Shown: positions 51,791 through 60,633 of the stretch, piece after piece
Position numbering within the stretch: the first letter of the stretch is position 1
Layout: each line of letters begins with the position of its first letter
Assembly: GCF_023716865.1 (NCBI RefSeq)
Contig: NZ_CP092417.1
Location: forward strand, 2,148,001-2,212,000
Source of the DNA: Endozoicomonas sp. SCSIO W0465
Lineage (GTDB): Bacteria; Pseudomonadota; Gammaproteobacteria; Pseudomonadales; Endozoicomonadaceae
Reading direction: 5' to 3'
Length of the DNA stretch: 64,000 nt
The notes under the pieces: generated by a model
The model's database searches: none
What the model was told of the DNA's origin: nothing
The model's input: the letters and a program-made list of their open reading frames with translations, nothing else
Position numbers and translations under genes: made by a program

Positions 51791-53222
51791 CTTAGGGTAG
51801 ACATTAAGCTCAAAAAAGGTTCGTTTCCGGCGGCAGAACCCACCTTGAACAGCCACAATAAAGCTTCGAAACCATTATCAATGGCTGAACAAGATGAGTA
51901 CTGCAAATAGTAGATTAGTTGAAAAAAACTGTTGACCTGTTTCGACCGGTCAGAACTCCTAAGTATGGCGGAACAGCTTGGTTTTACTATACGACAGCGA
52001 GATATCCGTCCTTTGGATTTTATCCTCTCACTGATCGATGCCCTCGCTGGTGATGGAAACTGCGATACCCAGGCGGATCTACACCGTAAATTTAACGAGT
52101 TGACGGGGCTGAATGTCTCTTATCGTTCTTGGGCAAATCAAGCTAAAAAGGACGCGCTGCCTACTCTTATCCTGTGGCTATGGGTGCAGTGTCTGGAAAT
52201 ATTTTCCCGCAAAGTCATGGCGTTTGATGAAGACAGTCCATTTTCAGAGTTTGAGCACATTCTGATTCAGGACGGTTCGTCACAAGCTGTCTATGATGCC
52301 CTGAAAGAAGCATTTCCCGGCAGGTTCTCAACGGTCAGTCCTGCTGCCGTCGAGCTTCATACGACAATGGATCTTCTCACCAACAACCTGGTGCGGGTGC
52401 AGCTGACTGAAGATACCCGTTCAGAAAGAGACTGTCTGCCACCACTGCCAACATCCATGGCCTATATCCTGATGCTAATGGATGCCGGTTATTTTGAGCT
52501 GGAACTCTTTGCCGCTATTGATGACAGGGAGGGTTCTTTTATCTGCAAGGCACCTCAGAGTATCAACCCGACGATACTCAGCGCGGTACGGGAGGATGGC
52601 AAGAATCTCAATCGCTACAAAGGACAAAAACTGAAGGATGTACTGTCTGGCTTCCCCAAAGACCAGTGCCTCGACCTGGATGTAGAATGGCCGGGATTCA
52701 AAGCCTGGCCATTCCGCTTGGTTGTCCGCTGGAATGACAAAAAACAGAAGTGGGTTTTCGTTGTGACCAACCTGAACCGGGTGGAGTTCACCTTGAGTGA
52801 TGTGCTCCAGGCCTATCGTCTACGGTGGCAGATAGAGCTGATTTTCAAAGAGATCAAATCCTATTCAGGGTGGCATCGTTTTAACACCAAATCAGCGACA
52901 CTGGTGTTTAGCCTGATTCTGATGTCCTTTGTGGTTGTGACGTTGAAAAGGTACCTTGCCCATGCTGCACAGGCGAACCTCTGTGAAAGTGGGAGCATTG
53001 AGGAAATCTCGACGCACAAGGTGATGAAAAGTGGGACTCACCTGTTTGGTAATGTGATTTCATCGTTGATGAATGCAGGAAAGTCATTGGTCTCATGCAT
53101 TAAAAAGCTACTGGACTTCTGGGGAAATAATGCGAAACGAGAACACCCTGCACGGGATGGTTGTTCAGGGCGTACAAGATTAGGCTTCTGTGCAGTGGGT
53201 GGAGCTTAATGTCTACCTTAAG
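51791..53222 (+). mobile_element. IS4-family insertion sequence nested in IS66 copy 4 (1432 bp)
   Basis: The terminal inverted repeats are 21 bp with one mismatch (start cttagggtagacattaagc). The 10-bp target duplication is AGAGAGTATT (51781-51790 and 53223-53232). The 10-bp duplication fits the IS4 family. Confidence 0.93.
51932..53209 (+). CDS. IS4-family transposase
   Basis: The protein is up to 425 aa. The first catalytic Asp is in ILIQDGSSQAVYDAL, the second in ILMLMDAGYFELELF, and the Y-R-E-K signature is YRLRWQIELIFKEIKSYSG, as expected for IS4. I keep the TTG at 51932, but the ATG at 51965 (MAEQLGF) is equally plausible. The length is typical and no frameshift is seen. Confidence 0.92.
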   Translation: MTCFDRSELLSMAEQLGFTIRQRDIRPLDFILSLIDALAGDGNCDTQADLHRKFNELTGLNVSYRSWANQAKKDALPTLILWLWVQCLEIFSRKVMAFDEDSPFSEFEHILIQDGSSQAVYDALKEAFPGRFSTVSPAAVELHTTMDLLTNNLVRVQLTEDTRSERDCLPPLPTSMAYILMLMDAGYFELELFAAIDDREGSFICKAPQSINPTILSAVREDGKNLNRYKGQKLKDVLSGFPKDQCLDLDVEWPGFKAWPFRLVVRWNDKKQKWVFVVTNLNRVEFTLSDVLQAYRLRWQIELIFKEIKSYSGWHRFNTKSATLVFSLILMSFVVVTLKRYLAHAAQANLCESGSIEEISTHKVMKSGTHLFGNVISSLMNAGKSLVSCIKKLLDFWGNNAKREHPARDGCSGRTRLGFCAVGGA

Positions 53223-54140
53223 AGAGAGTATTAAAATACTCTGACACGCGCTTAAAAGGCAGGAAATGGTATTGGTTAAGATAGACGGCCATAGCCTGTG
53301 TGGCTGAGCCATATTGTGCGGCAGCGGTAACACCTTCCGGGAATTCAGCCTGATTCCGACAACCACAAGTGCAGATTTTTACTTCAGCTCTATGGGCCGT
53401 TACTTCAAATTCACCCGGTCTCCCTGGTTCAAACACCTGTCGTTCAATATATTTGACCGGCTCACTATCAAGAAGAGACGCCTGACATTTATTGCATTCT
53501 TTAACCGGAAGGTACTCAATATAGTCAGGGATATCGACCTGTTTAAGACAAGTGCCCTGATGCCCTTTCTTTCCACCGGCTTTATTACCAGAAGACTGTC
53601 TCAGACTTTTAGGATTGGGTTTTTCATCCGATGGATCGGTACCTTTATCTGCGGAAAGGTCGTCAGAATGATCTGGAGAATTACTGTTTTTACAAGGTTT
53701 TTGATAACCATCAGACGATGGCGGCTTGCTGCTGTTTTGACTGTTCTTGCCAACCTTTTCTTCCAATTCTCGACATCGCTCTTCCAGACAGGCAACTCTC
53801 ATCCGCAGCTCTGCATTCTCTTTCAAGAGAATCTCAGCCGACATAGTTGCGGGTAGTTCTGGAATCATGCTGGCGAATATTGTGGAAAAATGGTGCTTAA
53901 GAGGATGGTATAAAAATCAGAAAATTCCAGATTTATGTGGGGGTGCTGAACAGTTACCTCAAATTAATTGAATACCGGATCATTATAGTTCGATACGTTT
54001 TAAATCACCTGTGATAACAATAAAAAACACCCAGACGATTGATCTGAATGCTGTTTACTCATCGTACTCCTTTGCAACATGGTGACTGGTGATCTTTTCT
54101 GCCGTACTTTTGCGATGGTGCCTGCTGAACATGAAGGGAG

Positions 54141-55249
54141 GGCTAAGTTACCGTTAATGGTTGGAAGCACCAATGTTCAGTAATTCTGCTGATCAACCGG
54201 CCAACAGTTAATTTTTTTGCTGCCGTCAGTTCTCGCCTCCAGGCCAGATAATGGGGAAGGTAACGAGTTGCAACCCCTTGGAATACGCCGCCAATCCAGC
54301 GTTTTAAATGACTGTGATAAGAATTTACAGTCTGGATGTGGTAGATGCCTTCAACAACATGTTGACCTGCTGATGTCACCAGCTCCTTGAAGACAAATCC
54401 AAGCTTGTCAGCAAGTTTTTCGTGAGCGAGGTGTGCATCCGCACAGACCGTGGCCTGTATCGATATGCGGCCATTTAAATGCCTGCACAATTCATTAGCA
54501 CTTTCGTTTTCTAATACACCGTCAACGGTATTTCGATTACGGTCCCGAGCCACCATTACCGGGACTTTTCGGGCTTTGTTGGGATCATTACCCCGCTTTC
54601 GGGTTGGCCGTGGAAGGCCTTCTCTTTGCCCTTTGAAGGATTCACGGAAAAATGTTTCATCAAGCTCAGTAATGCCACAAAGCTCTTCTGCTTGATCATT
54701 ATTAATCACTTCAAGAAAGCGGTGACGCCAGCGGAACGCAGTTTTCAAGTCAATGGCATTCTCAGCAGCAGCTGGTCGCAAGACCATAGAGTGAGTCATA
54801 CCTGCGAGGTACTTGTTCCATTTTTCAGGGTGCCTGAGCCTTGCCAAAGGCGTTCCACTAAAGGCGTTAAACGTTGAGTCGCAAGTCTTGCAGTGGTAGC
54901 GCTGTCGGCCATTTCGTATGCCCCAGCGACCAACGCTATGGCTTTTGCATTTGGGGCACCTGGGGTTTTCGGCAAATTGGGCAAGTATGCTCTTTTCTAC
55001 GTCAGGTGTTGCATTATCGTTATTGGGTATAGATTCACTGTAAACAGGTTCAGAGTCAGTGGTTTCTACTACCTCGGTAACCTCTATTTGAGTACTAAGG
55101 AGCGAGTTGTTAAGAATGTCTCGCTGTTCACTGGTTAATGTTGAAATGGAATCAATAAAATTCTTGAAGAGTTCAGATTGCATATCACTCCCCTACAACG
55201 TAGATTTTATGGGAGTTTAGCTGATTCAACCATTAACGGTAACTTAGCC
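54141..55249 (-). mobile_element. IS1595-like insertion sequence, copy 3 (1109 bp)
   Basis: It has the same terminal inverted repeats (GGCTAAGTTACCG) and the same length as the other copies. The 9-bp duplication is TGAAGGGAG (54132-54140 and 55250-55258). Confidence 0.93.
54143..55183 (-). CDS. IS1595-like (ISXO2-type) transposase, copy 3
   Basis: This intact 346-aa transposase has the zinc ribbon and the TELDET, CADAH and VNSYHSHLKRW motifs. It differs from copies 1 and 2 by a Lys for Gln at residue 7. Confidence 0.92.
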   Translation of the reverse strand: MQSELFKNFIDSISTLTSEQRDILNNSLLSTQIEVTEVVETTDSEPVYSESIPNNDNATPDVEKSILAQFAENPRCPKCKSHSVGRWGIRNGRQRYHCKTCDSTFNAFSGTPLARLRHPEKWNKYLAGMTHSMVLRPAAAENAIDLKTAFRWRHRFLEVINNDQAEELCGITELDETFFRESFKGQREGLPRPTRKRGNDPNKARKVPVMVARDRNRNTVDGVLENESANELCRHLNGRISIQATVCADAHLAHEKLADKLGFVFKELVTSAGQHVVEGIYHIQTVNSYHSHLKRWIGGVFQGVATRYLPHYLAWRRELTAAKKLTVGRLISRITEHWCFQPLTVT

Positions 55250-55269
55250 TGAAGGGAGGGTCATTTATT

Positions 55270-55760
55270 GATTGGGGTCAAAATGCAATAAGGTAACAAG
55301 GCAGGAGGCACTGAGATGAGCCTGATCATTACGCCTGGCTGCACATACCGGCTCTGCTTCTGAGCTGGCTGCTGACAAGCATTGTCGTTTCCTTGCGCAA
55401 TGCGCTTTCTGGCTAAACCACGAGAACATGACAAAACACGGCAAAAAAAGAAGGGTGATGTTGCAAATCACGGTGCGAAGGGGAACTTTTTGAGATTTAT
55501 CGAATCATAAAGTTAAGAAATGGACTACATAGTCAGGTAATTAACATTACCCTTAAATCCCTCCTTTCAGCCGATTGCCATTCAACATGCGGCAACCATC
55601 CTGCCAGATTGTCTAGCAATCGCAGATTAACGGTTCGAGTTGATGAAGCACATAAAAGTCAGTAGTACAGCAGGGAAACCGGGTCGGTCAAGGATTGGAA
55701 GAACGATTTCAACAAAACAATATTCAGATGAATGTGCTAACGCAAAATGGACTTTAGGAG
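55270..55760. promoter_or_regulatory. intergenic region upstream of the 451-aa gene, with a shared leader-like motif
   Basis: Bases 55466-55521 (core gcgaaggggaactttttgag) closely resemble 57123-57181, upstream of the 1073-aa gene. Each copy ends in a very short open frame (MDYIVR at 55520-55540 and MDRINRE at 57180-57203), the second behind a strong aaggag. I see no other gene here; a 68-codon minus-strand frame at 55265-55471 looks like chance. Confidence 0.4.
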
Positions 55761-57116
55761 ATGCCAATGGAGAGCTTACAAAGAAGAATACCACAGCAAA
55801 AATCACCGGATGTTAGTAAAAACGCACGCTCCAGAAAAAAAGCTGGAAAAAGTTTACCCACTGTTAAAGGCTCTTCTACATCCTTCAGGGCCCGCGGGGA
55901 AGTAAGTCTGTACGATGATGCTCCAAGGCTGAGTAGTATTCTGGTTCCTTGCGCCAGGCTAGGATCCCGGGCTACCGATCTGTTGGGTCGTGCTATCAGC
56001 GTGATCACGCCGGCCTTAACCATGTCGATTGCCCACTCCATTCTGTTTGATGAACAGGCAGGTAATGTGCCTGCGCCTTCAGTTATGGATTATAATTGCG
56101 CCCACATCGTGCTTGGAGGGGCGTTCATGGCCGGGCTTTCTCTTTCATCTCGTTTAGGGAAAAGCCTGCAGGAAACATCACACGCACTCAGTGATTATGC
56201 AACCCACTGCACTGAGTGGAGGTATACGAATCCTCCCCATACGATCAAAGTAGAATTAAGAGGCATAAAAAAACTTGTTGAAAACTTCCTTAGGAAAAAT
56301 CTCAATGAATTGTTTAGAGATGCCATCCTATCGGTTACAAGAAAGTCCTTTACACCGTTAAATGAACGCCTCAATTCTGAGGACGGAACATCTGTCAACT
56401 ATAAAGTTTTGCAGGAAATTAATGAATCTTGCCAGGAGCGGGTAGCAAACGAGTTTAAAGGTGAACGGTTTCAGCGAGCATTTAAGAAAATAGAAAGTGC
56501 TTTTCTTGCACTATACCAACCACCTGGTGGACATTATTACCTTGATTTTGTAGACAACCTTCCTGGTAAATCAAAAACTGGATTTGTTAATGCTATCAAG
56601 CGCGAAAAAATAAGCCTGGAGGCTCTGGCAAATTATCAGTACTTTTTTATTCGCAAAGTTTACGGTGAAAACCGGGATACAATTATCCAGTCGATAAAAA
56701 CAAACGCCGACATTCAACTTAAGAAAGTGACAAAAGAGCAATTCTTTAAGTATGAAGCCAAAATCACCAGCTATCTGTCAATGCAAGCATCAAAACGACT
56801 GACGTCACAGAGTGACCTGAGCCCTTTACTACCCGGGCTTGCTGATGAGCATGGGGGAATCGTAAAAGCGGCTCAGAAACCTGTGTCTTTGCAACAGAGA
56901 GCTGAAAAGATCGTGGCATTTGAAAAAGCTTGCTATAAGTTGAGTTCTGCTCGCATTAACTTCAAAGAGTTCAAAGTACTCCAAAAAACAGTCAACGCCG
57001 TACTTGAAGATCCACACCTGAAAGAATCTGCAATAAAGTTACACGGCTACGCAATGGTTAAGGAGGCCACCATCCTTTCTGAACAGTACACACTGTATGA
57101 TGGTAAGCAGGGGTGA
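55761..57116 (+). CDS. hypothetical protein, candidate secreted effector (451 aa)
   Basis: I recognise no family. Residues 1-50 are basic and Ser-rich, with NARSRKKAGK, and probably disordered. Residues about 70-140 hold two moderately hydrophobic stretches (ITPALTMSIAHSILF and IVLGGAFMAGLSLSSRLG). The rest is mostly helical and charged (for example KKLVENFLRKNLNELFRDAIL). There is no Sec signal peptide. A ribosome site aggag lies before the ATG at 55761 (MPMESLQ), and a second ATG at 55767 is close. The gene lies directly upstream of the 1073-aa gene with a 107-bp gap and a similar leader motif, which suggests related regulation. Confidence 0.6.
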   Translation: MPMESLQRRIPQQKSPDVSKNARSRKKAGKSLPTVKGSSTSFRARGEVSLYDDAPRLSSILVPCARLGSRATDLLGRAISVITPALTMSIAHSILFDEQAGNVPAPSVMDYNCAHIVLGGAFMAGLSLSSRLGKSLQETSHALSDYATHCTEWRYTNPPHTIKVELRGIKKLVENFLRKNLNELFRDAILSVTRKSFTPLNERLNSEDGTSVNYKVLQEINESCQERVANEFKGERFQRAFKKIESAFLALYQPPGGHYYLDFVDNLPGKSKTGFVNAIKREKISLEALANYQYFFIRKVYGENRDTIIQSIKTNADIQLKKVTKEQFFKYEAKITSYLSMQASKRLTSQSDLSPLLPGLADEHGGIVKAAQKPVSLQQRAEKIVAFEKACYKLSSARINFKEFKVLQKTVNAVLEDPHLKESAIKLHGYAMVKEATILSEQYTLYDGKQG

Positions 57117-57122
57117 TGATTC

Positions 57123-57203
57123 ACATCATGGGGCGCAGGGGAACTTATTGAGATTTATTAAATCAAATTAAAGGAGAAGATGGATCGTATAAACAGGGAA
57201 TAA
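57123..57203 (+). promoter_or_regulatory. leader-like repeat and 7-codon frame before the 1073-aa gene
   Basis: This is the second copy of the motif described at 55466. The 7-codon frame MDRINRE has a better ribosome site (aaggag) than the main gene, whose ATG at 57224 follows aaaataagtt. It could be a leader peptide or simply chance. Confidence 0.35.
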
Positions 57204-57223
57204 ACAGGGAATCAAAATAAGTT

Positions 57224-60200
57224 ATGGACAAACTTTCAGCAGATTACCATCCAGCACCCAGCCTTACAGCACCCAGCCCTGATCCCGTCAGATTGTTTAA
57301 TAATGGCGGATTAATGGTACGTGTTGTTGATGCACATAAGGGCAAATGGCAAGGATGGGAAACAAAACCGGTCACGTTATTGAGTCCTCAAGGCAACAAC
57401 CCCATATCTGAAATTGGTGCATTAGAGGTGTTCAGGGGGGACTCATGGGTAGTGACCATGTTGCGGCCGATGGAGATGGAAAGTGTTAAGTTTGCGTGGG
57501 CCTATAAATATGATGCCTGTACCGATGATGACGGAAACTCTCAACCTTCAGAAATACGCACCAAGAAGATAAAAAAAATTACTGATTACGGAACGCTTGA
57601 GACCAAGCTGGCAGAAATACATTGCAGAAGCAAATCGATCTTTCCGGCCACTACCTCCGGACGTATTGACAGTACCGGTTATCTGTTGCATCAGTTATCC
57701 AGCAGGAATAAGACCGAAAAAAATTACCCGGAAGTTATATGTGGCATTAATTTCGGCCTGATGCACTGCGGATATATTCTCGATTTTAACAGAGAAGCAA
57801 CGTTTGACCGGATAGCCGGGATGATGCAAAACATTTTGCTTCTCGAACTGGGAGAGGGTGCCAGTACCGCTGAGGAATTTCGCCAACCTGTACAACTGTC
57901 GGTATTCGATAGCGAGCGAGGTGAGCTATTCCCGCCGCTTAAACTGCAGCGCCATGAAGTAGAGGCAATTTCGGCAAATGCCATAACATTGTCGAAATAT
58001 GCTCAAGCCCTGGGCCAGGATATCACGCTGTTCAACGTACTGGTGCAATCCGGTGGTGATCGTTTTCTGCAGTTGCTGATCAATATCCCGGAAAGTGTCA
58101 AATCTCTGGCAGAGTCAGAAGAAAATCTGGAGCTGGCAAAAATATTAACAACCCAAAACCTATTGAAGTCATGCTGCTTACCCGATTTACTGGCAGCAAT
58201 AGAGCACGCCCAGCTACTAAATGTTAATTTACCTGTACGATTTTTGTCAGATTTGATTGATATAGACATTCTCTCTTTTAGTGATTTCAGGGACTTCACC
58301 CGCGAGGGTAGTTGTATTTTTCTGGATACGGATTTATCCAGTGATCGTTTCCAGAAGATAAAATCGACGCTTGGCAATCAAGCACAGATTTGCAGAAAGG
58401 CTTTGTCTAACGGATTATTCGTCCCATTATTATTGCAAAATCATTTTGATACTTACTCCAAGACCAATCCATTAGTTGTCTGTCTTCTGATTGCCCATGG
58501 TACCAGGGTAGATTTTGATGAACGCGCTTTCGGCACAACCACAGCCCTCTGGTTATTACTGGCAGCAAGGTATTTCTGCAAGGAGAATTTATTGACCCGG
58601 GAGGAACTCAGGATCATCCGTCACGAGATTCTGTGGCAGCTCAGTGGCAACAAGGTAATTTATTCGCAGGGCTTCATTTCAAAGGTAAAGCCGGGGCAAA
58701 TTACTCCCTATCAGGAAGTCCCGAATAATCTGGCTCGGCTTATAGACGACATGAAAACAGGGTTGGCCAGACAATCGGTATCGACCGGTGCCGACTGGGT
58801 TCAAGATCAGTGCAGGGAACTGATCGGCGAAGAGATATATAGCCAATTTTATCAGGACAAATCGGCTGACGGGCAACAATTGCTGGATTATCTGCAAAAT
58901 GGTTTTTCGCCGCAGCGATTTAATAATGAGCAGTTACTCGAGCATTTCCGCTACATGACCACTATCCCGGTGACTAACGATAATCTCCACAGTATTGTAA
59001 CGTTTTCTCACCGGGATTATAGGGTAAATAATTACTGTATTATCCGGTTGCCGGGTAAGGAAACTGACCAGGGCGAATGGCTTAATGAATTGCTTACTGC
59101 CTCACCGAATTTCTTACAAAGTGAGCTTAACCGTGTGGGTCACTATTCTGCAATCACCCGGTTAGCAGGTCGGCATTATTACCAGAATATCCATCCCACC
59201 AGGGCAAGTGTCCTATTGGCAGGGGGTACAGCCATCAAACCCGGTTTCCGAAGATTTCACGGTCTGGATCACGCCCTGCGTACCCAGCTGGCGACCGAAT
59301 TTATTTTGGAGGTATTGCCTCGCTGTCATAAACCGTTTGAGGAATTACTGAAAACCCGGCCCCTGCTGAGTGAATTACTGCCCCTTGCCGAGCTTTATCA
59401 CGATGCGGTTGCAGAAGATGAGCATAAAGATGTGGAAGAGCGGCGTGCCGCTGAACTGTTCCAGCGTGATATGCAGAGTTTGCATCGATACCCGGATGAA
59501 TTGATTGAATTAGTGGCCAGGGCACTGAAAAATAAAAACAGTAATAAAATGCAACCGGTTACTGCTCCTTTCACCAGTGACCAGCAGTGCCCGGCAGACG
59601 AATTACTGCTTCGTCAGGTGCTGCGCTTCGGTGATATCGTCGATATCCTCCGGGTCATACCCTGCCGGGCCGATTTTCCCGCCATCCGACTGACGCCGGA
59701 TTATGCAGAGCCCGAAGGGGACGATTGCTTTAATCCGGAAGCCATTGAGTTACTCCGGGTGGTCAATGATCCCCATTTTACCTTGTTGGTTCAGGCAGCA
59801 CTGCTGAGCTTCAGGAACCTGGCCTGTATTACCGGGGGGTGGCATCACAGGGATGTCAATCCGATTACAACGAAATACCAGCTGTCGGTGGATAACGATC
59901 AACGGCGATTGCTCATCGAACAGGCGTCTGATCCGCAGCTGTGCATGGGTGAAAATCTGGATGATCTGGTCCGGTTGGTGATGGCAGAAAAAGCCGGCAT
60001 TAAACCCTGCTTAACCGATCACCCCAAACGCTCGGAAAATTTGCCTCTGCCCGATTGCTGGGACCCGCAAACGCAAACCGGCTCAGTCGGTGCTTACCGA
60101 AAGCTGCACAATGAACAGGAACTGCGACAGATTGCATTACCGCAAAATATGACCCTGACAGAAAAAATTGTCGTTGCCGCAGATGAACTGAACGATGAAC

Positions 60201-60445
60201 TGAAATTAGCATCATGGCTATCGCCAGCCACCCGCAACGGTATGCAGTCAGAGATTGCGCGGTTGCAGCAAGACGGCATTCTGCCGGCTATAGGTACGCC
60301 GCCACAATCTGAACTTGAGCGAATATTCCGGCAACCAGACTGTGCAGGTGCCCGGATACTCAGTGAACGGGGGCTTGCGGTGGTGCCTGCTGAACATGAA
60401 GGGAGATTCGTTTATCGAATGCAGCCAAAGTACAAAGAACACTGA
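57224..60445 (+). CDS. large candidate effector with a SidE-PDE/HD-like metal motif (1073 aa)
   Basis: Most of this protein is unassigned. Residues about 675-750 have HGLDHALRTQLATEFILEV followed by ELYHDAVAEDEHKDVEE. A His-rich HGxxHxxR motif with a downstream HD pair and Glu/Asp is the pattern of HD-type phosphodiesterases and, as I recall, of SidE-family PDE-like domains of Legionella and marine symbionts. SidE PDE domains process phosphoribosyl-ubiquitin, but the ART and DUB parts of SidE are not visible here. The N-terminal 660 residues show no signal peptide. A scrap of a paralogous C-terminus lies at about 54.1 kb. The PDE assignment is tentative. Confidence 0.6.
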   Translation: MDKLSADYHPAPSLTAPSPDPVRLFNNGGLMVRVVDAHKGKWQGWETKPVTLLSPQGNNPISEIGALEVFRGDSWVVTMLRPMEMESVKFAWAYKYDACTDDDGNSQPSEIRTKKIKKITDYGTLETKLAEIHCRSKSIFPATTSGRIDSTGYLLHQLSSRNKTEKNYPEVICGINFGLMHCGYILDFNREATFDRIAGMMQNILLLELGEGASTAEEFRQPVQLSVFDSERGELFPPLKLQRHEVEAISANAITLSKYAQALGQDITLFNVLVQSGGDRFLQLLINIPESVKSLAESEENLELAKILTTQNLLKSCCLPDLLAAIEHAQLLNVNLPVRFLSDLIDIDILSFSDFRDFTREGSCIFLDTDLSSDRFQKIKSTLGNQAQICRKALSNGLFVPLLLQNHFDTYSKTNPLVVCLLIAHGTRVDFDERAFGTTTALWLLLAARYFCKENLLTREELRIIRHEILWQLSGNKVIYSQGFISKVKPGQITPYQEVPNNLARLIDDMKTGLARQSVSTGADWVQDQCRELIGEEIYSQFYQDKSADGQQLLDYLQNGFSPQRFNNEQLLEHFRYMTTIPVTNDNLHSIVTFSHRDYRVNNYCIIRLPGKETDQGEWLNELLTASPNFLQSELNRVGHYSAITRLAGRHYYQNIHPTRASVLLAGGTAIKPGFRRFHGLDHALRTQLATEFILEVLPRCHKPFEELLKTRPLLSELLPLAELYHDAVAEDEHKDVEERRAAELFQRDMQSLHRYPDELIELVARALKNKNSNKMQPVTAPFTSDQQCPADELLLRQVLRFGDIVDILRVIPCRADFPAIRLTPDYAEPEGDDCFNPEAIELLRVVNDPHFTLLVQAALLSFRNLACITGGWHHRDVNPITTKYQLSVDNDQRRLLIEQASDPQLCMGENLDDLVRLVMAEKAGIKPCLTDHPKRSENLPLPDCWDPQTQTGSVGAYRKLHNEQELRQIALPQNMTLTEKIVVAADELNDELKLASWLSPATRNGMQSEIARLQQDGILPAIGTPPQSELERIFRQPDCAGARILSERGLAVVPAEHEGRFVYRMQPKYKEH

Positions 60446-60633
60446 GACTGACCATTTCAGGATGCGTATCAGTTCATAATGTTTAAGGCTCTTGTAGGAT
60501 TTCAGACTGCTACTGGGTTGAACATTGCTGAAGCCCTTTATCTACAAAGGTTGTCAGCATATTGTCCGGTAATGTTGCTCAATCCTTGTTTTTCGTGACC
60601 TACAGTCAGTTTTCACTGTAGAGCAGTTCGTAA

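Larger units (their letters stand above)
50912..53868 (-). pseudogene. IS66-family transposase, split by the inner IS4-family element
   Basis: The N-terminal part (53233-53868) carries the coiled coil and zinc-binding Cys motifs. The C-terminal part (50912-51790) carries the DDE core. The two halves join exactly when the inner element is removed, after the codons for YFNTL. A 314-codon frame that starts in the inner element and reads into the C-terminal half is an artefact of the insertion and has no natural start. Confidence 0.92.
50908..53957 (-). mobile_element. IS66-family insertion sequence, copy 4, interrupted by an IS4-family element
   Basis: The outer ends and the 8-bp duplication CTCAAATT (50900-50907 and 53958-53965) are intact. 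Removing the inner element (51791-53222) and one 10-bp duplication restores the usual 1608 bp. The IS66 insertion therefore came first. Confidence 0.95.
54096..55269 (+). pseudogene. C-terminal vestige of a paralogue of the 1073-aa protein, split by IS1595-like copy 3
   Basis: Just before the IS1595-like element (bases to 54140) the plus strand reads MVPAEHEG. After removing the element and one 9-bp duplication it continues RVIY, then a stop at about 55262. The intact gene at 57224-60445 ends VVPAEHEGRFVY before its last nine residues. The DNA matches over 26 of 27 bases (ggtgcctgctgaacatgaag). Only this scrap of the paralogue remains. Confidence 0.55.

Noticed and set aside
55265..55471. 68-codon minus-strand frame
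   Set aside because: It has no ribosome site or recognisable domain and runs into the shared leader motif.
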